Of a stretch of 64,000 nucleotides of DNA, positions 26,860 to 35,617 are shown in pieces. The notes under the pieces were generated by a model. It searched no databases, was not told where the DNA came from, and saw only the letters and a program-made list of their open reading frames with translations. Each line of letters starts with the position of its first letter. The stretch's first letter is position 1. The DNA lies in NCBI GenBank assembly GCA_048058975.1, contig JBLLNP010000015.1:1-64000 (forward strand), given 5' to 3'. This DNA comes from RHLJ01 sp048058975. Lineage in GTDB: Bacteria; Bacteroidota; Rhodothermia; Balneolales; Balneolaceae. The translations under genes and the position numbers were made by a program.

Positions 26860-27098
26860 TTTACGCTTTTCGAATTAGCGAGAATTTAATTGGTGCTTTT
26901 GTTCCAAACTTCTCAGTATGATTTTATCACTTCTAAACCACATTATATCACATTTGTCTTTTCAGTCCAGATCTTATCACCTAGATTCAATAATGTTTTT
27001 CATAGAACATACATTAGTTATTTCCTAATACGTAGCCTTGTGTAGATTTATACTAATCGAAGCATAGATGACCTCTGCGTATCAGGTTTTTTAAAAAA

Positions 27099-27126
27099 AA
27101 AGGCTCTGGGAAATCCCAGAGCCTTT
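27099..27126 (-). terminator. Terminator behind the susD remnant
   Basis: Perfect 13-base arms AAAGGCTCTGGGA and TCCCAGAGCCTTT around two bases. On the minus strand a long T run follows. This is a strong intrinsic terminator for the unit ending at 27153. Confidence 0.85.
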
Positions 27127-27152
27127 AGTTTTTCAACCCAGCGCTTTATTCA

Positions 27153-28043
27153 TCAAAACCGATTACCTCTTCCTGTAGCAATGGTTCTGTTAAGATTGTG
27201 CTGAATGGTGACTTCCGTTCCACTTACAGTGAAAGCATCGAATTCTGCTATAGTAGGAAGATATGCCGGAATTGTAGCCTGACGATCAGAAGCCACAATG
27301 TTTGGATTAATCAATGCTTCCCGTTCTGCTACCGGCCATTTGATTCCTAAATCAAACATTCTGCGTCCTTCGCCAAAGAAGATTTCCTGACGTAACAGAT
27401 ACAGGGTGGTTAAGGCATCGGTAGCATTCGCCAACGCGGCAACATCTACTGCTGTTACTGATGTTGCTGAAATGGATGGCGTTGTAACCGTGGTAGTGCG
27501 CTCAATAACAAGTCCCGCAACAAAAGGATCGCTACTGCTGGCACGTACAGTAAAGGTTGCATTATTCGGGCGCTGAGCAACCGTACCATCTCCGTTACGA
27601 CTTTCGTTTGCATCGTCTACAATAGAGGTAGCACGAGAATTAGCAAGAGCCACAACATTGGTCATTGCTGTTTGTGCACCTGGAAGGTCTCCATCTGCAA
27701 GTTCAGCTTCAGCCAGGATCAGGTGTGCCTCTTCTATTTTAAGCAGTGGGATATCTGAATCAGTGGTACCATCAATATCGAAGAATTTCGGATCCAGGAA
27801 GTCTAGCCGAGGAAGCGGTTGAAGATCATCAAAGTTTCCACGATCGTGTACCGCATTTTGGAGCGTGTTCGTAGGCCCGTTTACGGCGTCAAACAAAATG
27901 TAGCACACGTAATTACCAGCAGCGTCTGCAGTAATGGCTGCGTTTGCATCTGCTACAGCCGCCGCCTGATTGCCCAGATTGTAGTTAGCGCGCGCACGGG
28001 CAAGCAGGTAGCCTACGTTGTCTGAATCAATGGCAGTTAATAC
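27153..28043 (-). pseudogene. 5'-truncated SusD/RagB-family protein remnant
   Basis: The frame is open from an in-frame stop at 28044-28046 to the stop at 27153, about 296 codons, but has no proper start. It reads LTAIDSDNVGYLLARARANY from the beginning, a tetratricopeptide-like stretch found inside SusD proteins. The SusD C-terminal signature follows: IEEAHLILAEAELADGD and LYLLRQEIFFGEGRRMFDLG. Complete SusD proteins are about 450-550 residues with a lipoprotein signal, and follow a susC gene. Here both the N-terminal part and susC are missing, and the next gene upstream ends seven bases inside the open frame. Codon use is more GC-rich than in that gene. A GTG at 27908 could start a 251-residue product, but without signal peptide it would be misplaced in the cytoplasm. 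Confidence 0.8.
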
Positions 28044-28957
28044 TCAATCTCTACAGATATCAATGGACGTTTATCTGAAATTTTCCACTCTCCCTGGCTT
28101 CCAAATCTTTTTACAGGCGAAAACCTTTTATCATCATCTCTAACTCTAAAAAAAACAGGTAAAATTTCATCTTTTTTTCTTGACTTTCCGAGTTCTGAAA
28201 AAGATAAACCAAAATTAGATAGGATTTTTTGAATAGCTTCAGCTAATTCTTTTGTATGCACCCATTCGAAAACTATAAAAAAACTATCAGTATAATAAAT
28301 ATCGAATGAAGAAAGATCTACCCAAATCCTCCCTTCTTTAACAATGGAGTTGATCAAAATATTCTGAGGTGTAAATTCTTCGCCTGGAAGTCCGTTTCGG
28401 TTTTCAAAAAACCTGACTCTTAATTGAAAACGAGTGGAATCAGCCGCTTTTAAAAAAACAGAAGCTCTCGAAATTTTAAACATATCTTTCTTGGGTGATA
28501 TTTTAAGTCCCATTGCATTACCACCCTGTTCGCTAACCAATAATACTGCCGTATCAAAACTAGATTTCCTTGGACCAATAGTCTTACTTCGTAATCTTTT
28601 TCCCTCAACAAAAAGTTCTTCTATCTGATAAGTCTTTATTTCTAAAATTATAGTGGAAAATCCCATTCTGATTAATTCTGAAACAGATACTTTTTTTGAT
28701 TTATAACCAATTGCAGAAAATGTCAAGGAATCCTGAATATAAGCTTGATTAACTCCAATTATAAAGGTCCCATCTTCATAGGATACTGCTCCATAACTAG
28801 TACCTTCTTTTCCAATATTAACATAAGGTATTGCATCCCCTTTTTCATTAATTACGACTCCTTTCAGATTTTGACTGAAAACCATTAGTGAAGAAAAGGA
28901 AAAATAAATCAATAGAACTATTCTGTTCCAAAAAAGATTAATCCGTTTTAAATACAT
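28037..28957 (-). CDS. Carboxypeptidase-regulatory-like domain protein, secreted
   Basis: A 306-residue protein. The ATG at 28957 is used because a signal-like hydrophobic stretch ending in LMVFSQ follows; a longer frame starts at 28996. After the signal comes a CarboxypepD_reg-like beta-sandwich (LKGVVINEKGDAIPYVNIG, DGTFIIGVN, LTFSAIGYKSK), the plug-proximal domain often fused to TonB receptors. No receptor barrel follows: the remaining 200 residues are a separate domain with strands such as VFLKAADSTRFQLRVRFFE that I do not recognise. The gene is AT-rich compared with the susD remnant it overlaps by seven bases, which suggests that it arrived by recombination. Confidence 0.7.
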   Translation of the reverse strand: MYLKRINLFWNRIVLLIYFSFSSLMVFSQNLKGVVINEKGDAIPYVNIGKEGTSYGAVSYEDGTFIIGVNQAYIQDSLTFSAIGYKSKKVSVSELIRMGFSTIILEIKTYQIEELFVEGKRLRSKTIGPRKSSFDTAVLLVSEQGGNAMGLKISPKKDMFKISRASVFLKAADSTRFQLRVRFFENRNGLPGEEFTPQNILINSIVKEGRIWVDLSSFDIYYTDSFFIVFEWVHTKELAEAIQKILSNFGLSFSELGKSRKKDEILPVFFRVRDDDKRFSPVKRFGSQGEWKISDKRPLISVEIEY

Positions 28958-29129
28958 TTTACTATCTGATGAACTATGCTTTTCAATTAACAACAATTTC
29001 TTGCTTTATATTTGTTTGTATTAAAACTTAAAAGACTTAATTCTCCTGAAAATATTTTGTAAAGTTTTTGTTAAATATGTGATTCTCAGCCTTTACTTTC
29101 ATTCCGAAAAGAGATAGACTCCCAATGCA

Positions 29130-29213
29130 ATGAAAGGAACTTCATTCCATACCACCTCCCCAAATTCCATCATGATGACCACCATCATGATTACTACCAT
29201 TATTACCCCTTAG
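29130..29213 (+). CDS. thrL: Threonine-operon leader peptide
   Basis: A 27-residue open frame ends 83 bases before thrA. Residues 14-26 consist only of Ile, Met and Thr (IMMTTIMITTIIT), and the whole peptide has eight Thr and five Ile, followed by Pro and TAG. This is the composition of the thr leader peptides of enteric bacteria, where ribosome stalling at Thr and Ile codons controls transcription of thrABC. The start is the ATG at 29130, with a purine-rich GAAAAGAGATAG some way upstream. The function is inferred from composition and position. Confidence 0.72.
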   Translation: MKGTSFHTTSPNSIMMTTIMITTIITP

Positions 29214-29219
29214 GGGGTA
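29204..29219 (+). promoter_or_regulatory. Hairpin at the leader-peptide stop, possible attenuator part
   Basis: TACCCC-TTAG-GGGGTA folds over the last codons and stop of the leader. The G run could alternatively pair with CCTCCCC at 29155-29161, so two exclusive structures are possible. I see no stem followed by a T run before thrA, so a classical intrinsic attenuator is not evident. Another small stem, TAGGA/TCCTA, lies near 29242-29256. Confidence 0.4.
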
Positions 29220-29296
29220 CATATTTACATATCACATCTTAGGATATATTCCTACCTTATAAGTCTCACAACTCACAACGTTCATCGAAAGTCTTA

Positions 29297-31747
29297 ATGC
29301 TTGTTTTAAAATTCGGGGGCACTTCTGTTGGAAGCGCGGAAAGCCTCACCCTTGTCAGGGAAATTGTTACTAAAAAATCAGAATCAAACCCATTAACAGT
29401 CGTAGTTTCTGCTTTAGGCGGAGTCACTAATAATCTTGTTGATTGTGCTAATCTTGCAGCTTCAGGTAATGAAGCCTATGAAGAAGTACTTCAGGAAATT
29501 GAAAAGCGACACATCAGCCTATGTAATGTATTGATTCCCGTCTCTCAGCGAAGCCAAACGTTAACCCAGGTAAAATTCCTGTTGAATGATCTGGAAGACA
29601 TTTGTCGCGGAGTATTTTTGATCCGCGAACTCTCTCCGCGTTCCAGTGATCATATTCTAAGTTTTGGAGAACGACTTTCCTCCTCAATCATCAAAGATTA
29701 TTTCAAATCCGGTGGTCTTGATGTTAATCTGCTAGATCCTCGTAAAATCATCAAAACAGACGGGCAGTTTGGAAACGCTGTGGTAGATCTTGAACTGACT
29801 TATTCCAACATTCAAAAGGAATTTGAACAACATACACGAGTGAGTTTGTGTCCTGGATTCCTAGCATCCTCAAACAGTGATAATCATACCACTACTCTTG
29901 GCCGAGGTGGTTCAGACTATACTGCTGCCCTTCTTGCTGCAGCGCTCGAAGCCGATTGCCTCGAAATATGGACCGACGTAAGCGGAATGATGACAGCCAA
30001 CCCGAAACTGGTGCCTCTCGCCCATCCTATTAAAGAACTCTCTTACGAGGAAGCAATGGAGCTTTCACATTTTGGGGCGAAGGTGATTTATCCTCCTACT
30101 ATTCAGCCGGTTCTGGATAAGGAAATTCCCGTTCTCATCAAGAATACCTTTACTGCTGATGATGAAGGCACATTGATTTCTAAAGATGGATCAACCAATG
30201 GAAACTGGATTAAAGGAATTTCCTCTATAGATGATGTAGCCCTTTGTACTCTTTCTGGTTCCGGGATGGTCGCAGTACCGAATTTTTCTTATCGATTGTT
30301 TTCTGCCTTAAGCCGTGAAGAGGTAAACGTAATTATGATTACACAGGCCTCATCAGAGCATACAATCACGGTAGGGATTGACCGAAAAGACGCCGAAAGG
30401 GCAAGAAAAAGCATTGAATCTGAATTTCAGCATGAACTTCGTCAACGTAAAGTAAACCCGTTGGATGTAGAGGTTGACCTCTCTATCGTTGCACTTGTTG
30501 GAACCAGAATGAGGCAACAGGTTGGTGTAAGTGCTACACTTTTTGGTACGTTGAGTCACAATGGAATAAATGTAAAAGCCATTGCTCAGGGTTCAACAGA
30601 ATTGAATATTTCTGTGGTTGTGGATAAGAAGAACCTGAGCAAATCCCTGAATTCTCTTCATGAAAGTTTCTTCCTTTCCGATTTAAGAAAGTTCAATTTA
30701 TTTATGATTGGAGTTGGCAATGTGGGCAAAAGTTTTCTTTCACAAATTCAAAAACAAAAAGAATTCCTTGCCAATGCCTTTAAGGTAAATCTTAGCGTTT
30801 CCGGTTTAGCAAATTCCCGTCAAATGTATTTCAGTGAGGAATCCATCGACTTGAATAAGTGGGAAAGCTTGTTATCTGAGCACGGCGAACCTATGACAAT
30901 TGAAGCTTTTACCGATAAAATGGCTGGATTGAATCTCAGAAACAGCATATTCATTGATTGTACTGCAAGTGATGTTATTCCGAAATTATATGAGAAAATA
31001 CTTTCTAAGAGCATTTCAGTTGTAACTCCAAATAAAATTGCCTGTTCTTCAGATTTTGATACTTATCTCGGGTTGAAGAAAACCGCGACTAAATATCGGG
31101 CTCGGTTTCTTTTTGAAACCAATGTAGGTGCAGGATTACCTGTAGTATCTACTGTAAGTGATTTGCTTAAAAGCGGTGATCGCATTCACAAAATCCAGGC
31201 CGTACTTTCAGGCACTTTAAACTTCCTTTTCAATACCTATAATGGCACTGAAAAATTCAGTGAGGTGGTTAAGGAAGCCAAAGCAGCCGGATATACGGAA
31301 CCTGATCCTCGCCTTGATCTGAGTGGCAAAGACGTGATGCGTAAAATCCTGATTCTTGCAAGGGAAAGTGGTTATAAGCTTGAACTCGATGATATTGATA
31401 ATCAATCGTTTGTACCCGAAGAATGCATGAATACCGATTCTATCGAAGAGTTTTACGATAAGCTGGACGAGTTCGATGAGGTTTTCCAAAATCTTTATAG
31501 AAAAGCAGAATCGGAGGGTAAAAGAATCAAATATGTTGCTACGTTCGAAAATGGAAAAGCAAAAACCGGACTTGAAAGTTTTGGCTCAGAACATCCTTTT
31601 TATGAACTTCATGGAAAAGACAACATCGTGCTATTTCAAACTATGCGTTACCCGGAACAACCCCTGGTTGTAAAAGGAGCAGGAGCCGGAGCTGAAGTAA
31701 CCGCTTCAGGTATTTTTGCAGATATCATGAGAATCACATCTATTTAG
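29297..31747 (+). CDS. thrA: Bifunctional aspartokinase / homoserine dehydrogenase
   Basis: An 816-residue fusion that performs the first and third steps from aspartate to homoserine. The N-terminal aspartokinase begins with LKFGGTSVGSAE and has GRGGSDYTAALLA and WTDVSGMMTANPK. Two ACT domains occupy about residues 310-460 and would bind threonine as feedback inhibitor. The homoserine dehydrogenase starts near 471 with the NAD-binding MIGVGNVGKSF and contains VVTPNKIACSS, AVLSGTLNFLFN and GYTEPDPRLDLSGKDV. Length equals E. coli ThrA (820). It heads thrA-thrB-thrC behind the leader peptide. Confidence 0.97.
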   Translation: MLVLKFGGTSVGSAESLTLVREIVTKKSESNPLTVVVSALGGVTNNLVDCANLAASGNEAYEEVLQEIEKRHISLCNVLIPVSQRSQTLTQVKFLLNDLEDICRGVFLIRELSPRSSDHILSFGERLSSSIIKDYFKSGGLDVNLLDPRKIIKTDGQFGNAVVDLELTYSNIQKEFEQHTRVSLCPGFLASSNSDNHTTTLGRGGSDYTAALLAAALEADCLEIWTDVSGMMTANPKLVPLAHPIKELSYEEAMELSHFGAKVIYPPTIQPVLDKEIPVLIKNTFTADDEGTLISKDGSTNGNWIKGISSIDDVALCTLSGSGMVAVPNFSYRLFSALSREEVNVIMITQASSEHTITVGIDRKDAERARKSIESEFQHELRQRKVNPLDVEVDLSIVALVGTRMRQQVGVSATLFGTLSHNGINVKAIAQGSTELNISVVVDKKNLSKSLNSLHESFFLSDLRKFNLFMIGVGNVGKSFLSQIQKQKEFLANAFKVNLSVSGLANSRQMYFSEESIDLNKWESLLSEHGEPMTIEAFTDKMAGLNLRNSIFIDCTASDVIPKLYEKILSKSISVVTPNKIACSSDFDTYLGLKKTATKYRARFLFETNVGAGLPVVSTVSDLLKSGDRIHKIQAVLSGTLNFLFNTYNGTEKFSEVVKEAKAAGYTEPDPRLDLSGKDVMRKILILARESGYKLELDDIDNQSFVPEECMNTDSIEEFYDKLDEFDEVFQNLYRKAESEGKRIKYVATFENGKAKTGLESFGSEHPFYELHGKDNIVLFQTMRYPEQPLVVKGAGAGAEVTASGIFADIMRITSI

Positions 31748-31750
31748 ATT

Positions 31751-32683
31751 ATGGATCAAATTAAAGTATTTGCCCCTGCTACTGTAGCCAATGTAGGTTG
31801 TGGTTTTGATGTAATGGGATTCGCGATCGAGTCAATCGGTGATGAAATTAGCATAATGAAAACGGAAACTCCGGGGTTAGAAATAACAGAAATTACTGGT
31901 TGTGATGGTCTTCCAACCGATCCGGCAAAAAATGTAGCTACGGTTGCTGTTCAGGCCCTGATAGATTCTTTGGATGAAAAACCAGAGTTTGGATTTCAGT
32001 TTAAAATATATAAAAACGTAATGGCCGGAAGTGGTTTGGGTTCAAGTGCTTCCAGTTCTTCCGCTGCGGTTTTCGGAGTAAATGAATTACTAGGAAAACC
32101 CTTCACTAAAAAGGAGTTAGTCCGATTCGCGATGGAAGGTGAAAAAGCGGCATCGGGGCTTCCTCATGCAGATAATGTAGCCCCTTCCCTGCTTGGTGGA
32201 TTTACCCTGGTTCGCAGTTATAATCCTTTGGATGTAATTGAGCTCGATTACCCGGAAGAGCTATATGCCACAGTCGTTCATCCTCAAATTGAGGTGAAGA
32301 CTTCAGACTCTAAAAAAATCCTGAAACGTGAAATCTCACTTAAAGACGCTATTACCCAATGGGGAAACGTGGGCGGATTGGTATCAGGGCTTGCAAAAGG
32401 TGATTACAACTTAATCGGGCGATCACTGGAAGATGTGATCGCAGAACCGGTACGCTCTATGTTAATTCCACTATTCAATGAAGCCAAACAAACCGCATTA
32501 AATGAAGGTGCTTTAGGATGTAGTATTTCTGGTTCCGGCCCTTCGATTTTTGCCTTATCTAAATTTAAAAATACTGCCAAAAAGGTTGGAGAAGCCTTTA
32601 AAACCTTGTATCAATCCAATGATATTGAAGTGAATGTATATGTATCCAACATCAATCCAATTGGCGCACAGGTAATCAAATGA
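31751..32683 (+). CDS. thrB: Homoserine kinase
   Basis: A 310-residue GHMP kinase that phosphorylates homoserine. It begins VFAPATVANVGCGFDVMGFA and carries the ATP-binding GSGLGSSASSSSAAVFGVN near residue 95, plus the C-terminal CSISGSGPSIFAL motif. It follows thrA after three bases and overlaps thrC by four (ATGA), which indicates translational coupling. Confidence 0.96.
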   Translation: MDQIKVFAPATVANVGCGFDVMGFAIESIGDEISIMKTETPGLEITEITGCDGLPTDPAKNVATVAVQALIDSLDEKPEFGFQFKIYKNVMAGSGLGSSASSSSAAVFGVNELLGKPFTKKELVRFAMEGEKAASGLPHADNVAPSLLGGFTLVRSYNPLDVIELDYPEELYATVVHPQIEVKTSDSKKILKREISLKDAITQWGNVGGLVSGLAKGDYNLIGRSLEDVIAEPVRSMLIPLFNEAKQTALNEGALGCSISGSGPSIFALSKFKNTAKKVGEAFKTLYQSNDIEVNVYVSNINPIGAQVIK

Positions 32684-33975
32684 ATTATTATAGTACTAAC
32701 GGTAAGGTTGAACCTGTTTCGTTTAAAGAAGCCATTTTTAAAGGATTACCAGACGATAACGGCTTATTTATGCCGGAAACGATTCCTGCCCTCTCTTCTT
32801 CTTTTTTTGAGGGGATTTCGAATCTTACTTTACCTGAAATTGGTTTTGAAGTTATTAAGCCTTTCGTTGATGGAGAAATCCCGGACGATGAACTTAGAAC
32901 TCTGATTGAAGATGTTTTAAGTTTTGAGATTCCTCTTAAAAAAATTAAAGAGGGAGTGTATTCCCTTGAACTTTTTCATGGGCCTACATTGGCTTTTAAA
33001 GATGTTGGAGCTCGATTTCTGGCTCGTTCATTGAGTTATTTCACAAGAAAAGAAGAAAAGAAGCTGACCGTGCTAGTAGCTACATCCGGTGACACAGGAA
33101 GCGCGGTTGCCAATGGTTTTTATAATGTCCCAAATATTGATGTAATCATTCTCTACCCTTCCGGAAAGGTTAGCGCGTTTCAGGAACAACAAATGACTAC
33201 TCTGGGCGGAAACATCACCGCTCTTGAAATTGACGGAACCTTTGATGATTGCCAGAAACTAGTGAAAGAAGCATTTCTTGATGAGGAATTGAAAACGGCC
33301 TTAAACCTGACCTCTGCTAATTCTATCAACATGGCGAGGTTATTACCACAAAGTGTGTACTATTTTTATGCGTGGGCACAGCTTTCTGAAGAAGAAAAAA
33401 AGAATGTTATTTTCTCGGTTCCAAGCGGTAATTATGGCAATCTTTCGGCAGGATTAATCGCTCAGCGAATGGGACTTCCGATCAAACATTTCCTGGCTTG
33501 TTCGAATGCAAATGATACTGTTCCTCTGTATTTATGGAACGGAAAATTTGAACCCAGGCCTAGTGTAGCCACTATTTCAAACGCTATGGATGTAGGAAAT
33601 CCGAGCAATTTTGTCCGTATGCTGGATTTGTTTGCAGGGAGTCATTCCAGAATGATAGAATCGATAACAGGCTACTCCTACACCGACGAGAGTACGCGTA
33701 ATACCATCCAAAAAGTATATGCTCTTACCGGGTATGTGTTAGATCCGCACGGAGCTGTTGGATATATGGGATTAACGGATTATATGAATTCGAACCAGGG
33801 AACAGGAATTGTACTTGAAACAGCCCATCCGGTGAAATTCAATCAAACCGTTGAAGAAGAAATTGGTATGACAGTGGCTCTGCCCACTCATGTTCAGTCA
33901 ACCCAACTTCAGAAAAAAAGTATTTCATTTTCTGCTGATTTTGTAGATTTTAAGACGTTTTTATCAGGTGACTAA
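32680..33975 (+). CDS. thrC: Threonine synthase
   Basis: A 431-residue PLP enzyme converting O-phosphohomoserine to threonine. ELFHGPTLAFKDVGARFL contains the PLP lysine. VATSGDTGSAVANGF and PSGNYGNLSAGL are the phosphate-binding and active-site loops. The length fits the E. coli-type enzyme. It is the last biosynthetic gene of the operon; a histidine kinase gene follows eight bases later. Confidence 0.96.
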   Translation: MNYYSTNGKVEPVSFKEAIFKGLPDDNGLFMPETIPALSSSFFEGISNLTLPEIGFEVIKPFVDGEIPDDELRTLIEDVLSFEIPLKKIKEGVYSLELFHGPTLAFKDVGARFLARSLSYFTRKEEKKLTVLVATSGDTGSAVANGFYNVPNIDVIILYPSGKVSAFQEQQMTTLGGNITALEIDGTFDDCQKLVKEAFLDEELKTALNLTSANSINMARLLPQSVYYFYAWAQLSEEEKKNVIFSVPSGNYGNLSAGLIAQRMGLPIKHFLACSNANDTVPLYLWNGKFEPRPSVATISNAMDVGNPSNFVRMLDLFAGSHSRMIESITGYSYTDESTRNTIQKVYALTGYVLDPHGAVGYMGLTDYMNSNQGTGIVLETAHPVKFNQTVEEEIGMTVALPTHVQSTQLQKKSISFSADFVDFKTFLSGD

Positions 33976-33983
33976 CTTCTCTT

Positions 33984-34901
33984 ATGAAATTATCCGGGAT
34001 TCTGGATTTTAAAACTCCATTAGTGGTAGCAGTGTTTTCTGTTATTATCTCGGAAATGATATATCTATCAATCGCTTATTTCATTCTGGATAATGTTGAC
34101 ATATCCGGGATAATATTTTCATTTATTATACCGGCTGTCATCTCCTATCCGATTGCAAATACAAAGCAAAAGCAAATCAAAAAAATAAATGAACAAAAAG
34201 AAGAGCTGGAGCACCTGAACAAAATCAACAAACGTTTGTTTTCCACTATTGCACATGATATCCGCAGCCCTATTGCCAGTGCATCAATGTTGATTGATCT
34301 AACACTTTCGGATACTCTTTCTCCTGAAGAAAGCAAAGAACAATTAGAAGATGTCTCTTCAAATATTACCGTTCTACTTGCTTTTCTTGATGACCTTTTG
34401 GTTTGGAGCAAAAAACAGATTGAAAAAGAACCACTTAAGCCTGAGTTGTTCTCTACGGAAGAACTATTGCTCCAACATGTTGAGCTTTATCGCAAAATCA
34501 TTTCCCAAAAAGGAATAAACCTCAAATTGGGAAACATCGACTCTTCTCTTTTTATTGATAAAGGCAGTTATTCTTTTGTAATCCGAAATCTGCTTCACAA
34601 TGCCATTAAATACACTCCTGAAAATGGTTTTATTGAAATCTCTGTTGATGAAGAAGAGCAATTTATACGAACGGTAATAAAAGATACCGGTATTGGAATG
34701 CCGGAAAAAAAGGTCGAGAGCATTCTTAGTAAGAAAGATTATTCCTCTTCTGAAGGTACCAAAAATGAAAAAGGAACAGGTTTTGGTTTAAAAACCGCTA
34801 TCGAATATTTAGAAGAACAAAATGCACGAATAGAGATAGAATCCAGTTTGAATAAAGGAACAAAGGTTTCTGTTCTTGTACCAAAAACCTTTCATAATTG
34901 A
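33984..34901 (+). CDS. Sensor histidine kinase, two-helix membrane anchor
   Basis: A 305-residue kinase with two membrane helices (about residues 12-32 and 38-55) joined by a very short loop, so there is practically no extracytoplasmic sensor. A coiled coil (NEQKEELEHLNKINKRL) leads to HisKA with IAHDIRSPIASAS (His near 90). The ATPase domain has NLLHNAIKYTPENG, DTGIGMPEKK and GTGFGLKTAIEYLE. No response regulator is beside it. The gene directly follows thrC and overlaps the next gene by four bases, so it is likely carried on the thr transcript; the connection with threonine is unknown. Confidence 0.88.
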   Translation: MKLSGILDFKTPLVVAVFSVIISEMIYLSIAYFILDNVDISGIIFSFIIPAVISYPIANTKQKQIKKINEQKEELEHLNKINKRLFSTIAHDIRSPIASASMLIDLTLSDTLSPEESKEQLEDVSSNITVLLAFLDDLLVWSKKQIEKEPLKPELFSTEELLLQHVELYRKIISQKGINLKLGNIDSSLFIDKGSYSFVIRNLLHNAIKYTPENGFIEISVDEEEQFIRTVIKDTGIGMPEKKVESILSKKDYSSSEGTKNEKGTGFGLKTAIEYLEEQNARIEIESSLNKGTKVSVLVPKTFHN

Positions 34902-35506
34902 AAGTAAATACAAATACCTGGAATCGGATCCGATACACCTTTTATCGTCCTTTTTATGATTTCGTAGCGGTTTACTTTCGATCCTTCAGAAAACAATCCA
35001 TTGAATCGTTAAACCTTAAACCGGAAGATAAAATCCTGGTTTTAGGAGCTGGAACCGGGTTAGATTTTGAGTTTCTGACCAATCAAGAACAAGTCTATGC
35101 TATCGATATTACCCCGGCGATGATTGATGAGCTTAAAAAAAGAGCCGATTCTCATGGAATGAACATACATGCAAAAGTAATGGATGGCAGTAATCTTGAT
35201 TATGAGGATAATTATTTCGATGCGGTAATTCTTCACTTAATTGTAGCTGTAATCCCCGATCCTGTCGGCTGCTTAAAAGAAACTGAGCGGGTACTTAAAC
35301 CAGGTGGAAGATTTACCATTATGGACAAGTTTTTACCTCCGGGCACTAAGCCCGGAATTCTTCGAATATTGCTAAATCCTCTTGCTAACTTTATCGCTAC
35401 AAACCTGAATCGTGATATTGATGAGTTACTTTCTCATACCAATCTTTACAAAGAAACGGATAAAAAACTCAGGTCTATTTTCAGACTAATCACCGGGAAG
35501 AAATAA
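34898..35506 (+). CDS. Class I SAM-dependent methyltransferase
   Basis: A 202-residue methyltransferase. Motif I is VLGAGTGLDFEFL near residue 50, the acidic end of strand 2 is VYAIDITPAM, and motif post I is VMDGSNLDYEDNYFDAVILH. LKPGGRFTIMDKF is motif III. The start is TTG within TTGA, overlapping the kinase stop. The sequence is of the PmtA/UbiE-like type, which often methylates lipids or quinones; the substrate cannot be told. About 110 bases of gene-free sequence follow. Confidence 0.85.
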   Translation: MKVNTNTWNRIRYTFYRPFYDFVAVYFRSFRKQSIESLNLKPEDKILVLGAGTGLDFEFLTNQEQVYAIDITPAMIDELKKRADSHGMNIHAKVMDGSNLDYEDNYFDAVILHLIVAVIPDPVGCLKETERVLKPGGRFTIMDKFLPPGTKPGILRILLNPLANFIATNLNRDIDELLSHTNLYKETDKKLRSIFRLITGKK

Positions 35507-35617
35507 TAACTTTAGAGAATCATCTCTTCTCATATGCTTTTTTATTCCTGGGAATTAATATTCCAAAAAAGAAAGCCTATATTAACCAAGCTTTAGGTTT
35601 TAATTAGGAGGACATTA

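Noticed and set aside
29042..29101. Promoter of the thr operon with TTTTTG and TACTTTCA
   Set aside because: The -7 box deviates at its last positions and the spacing of 23 is larger than in the two clear promoters, so I did not list it as a feature.
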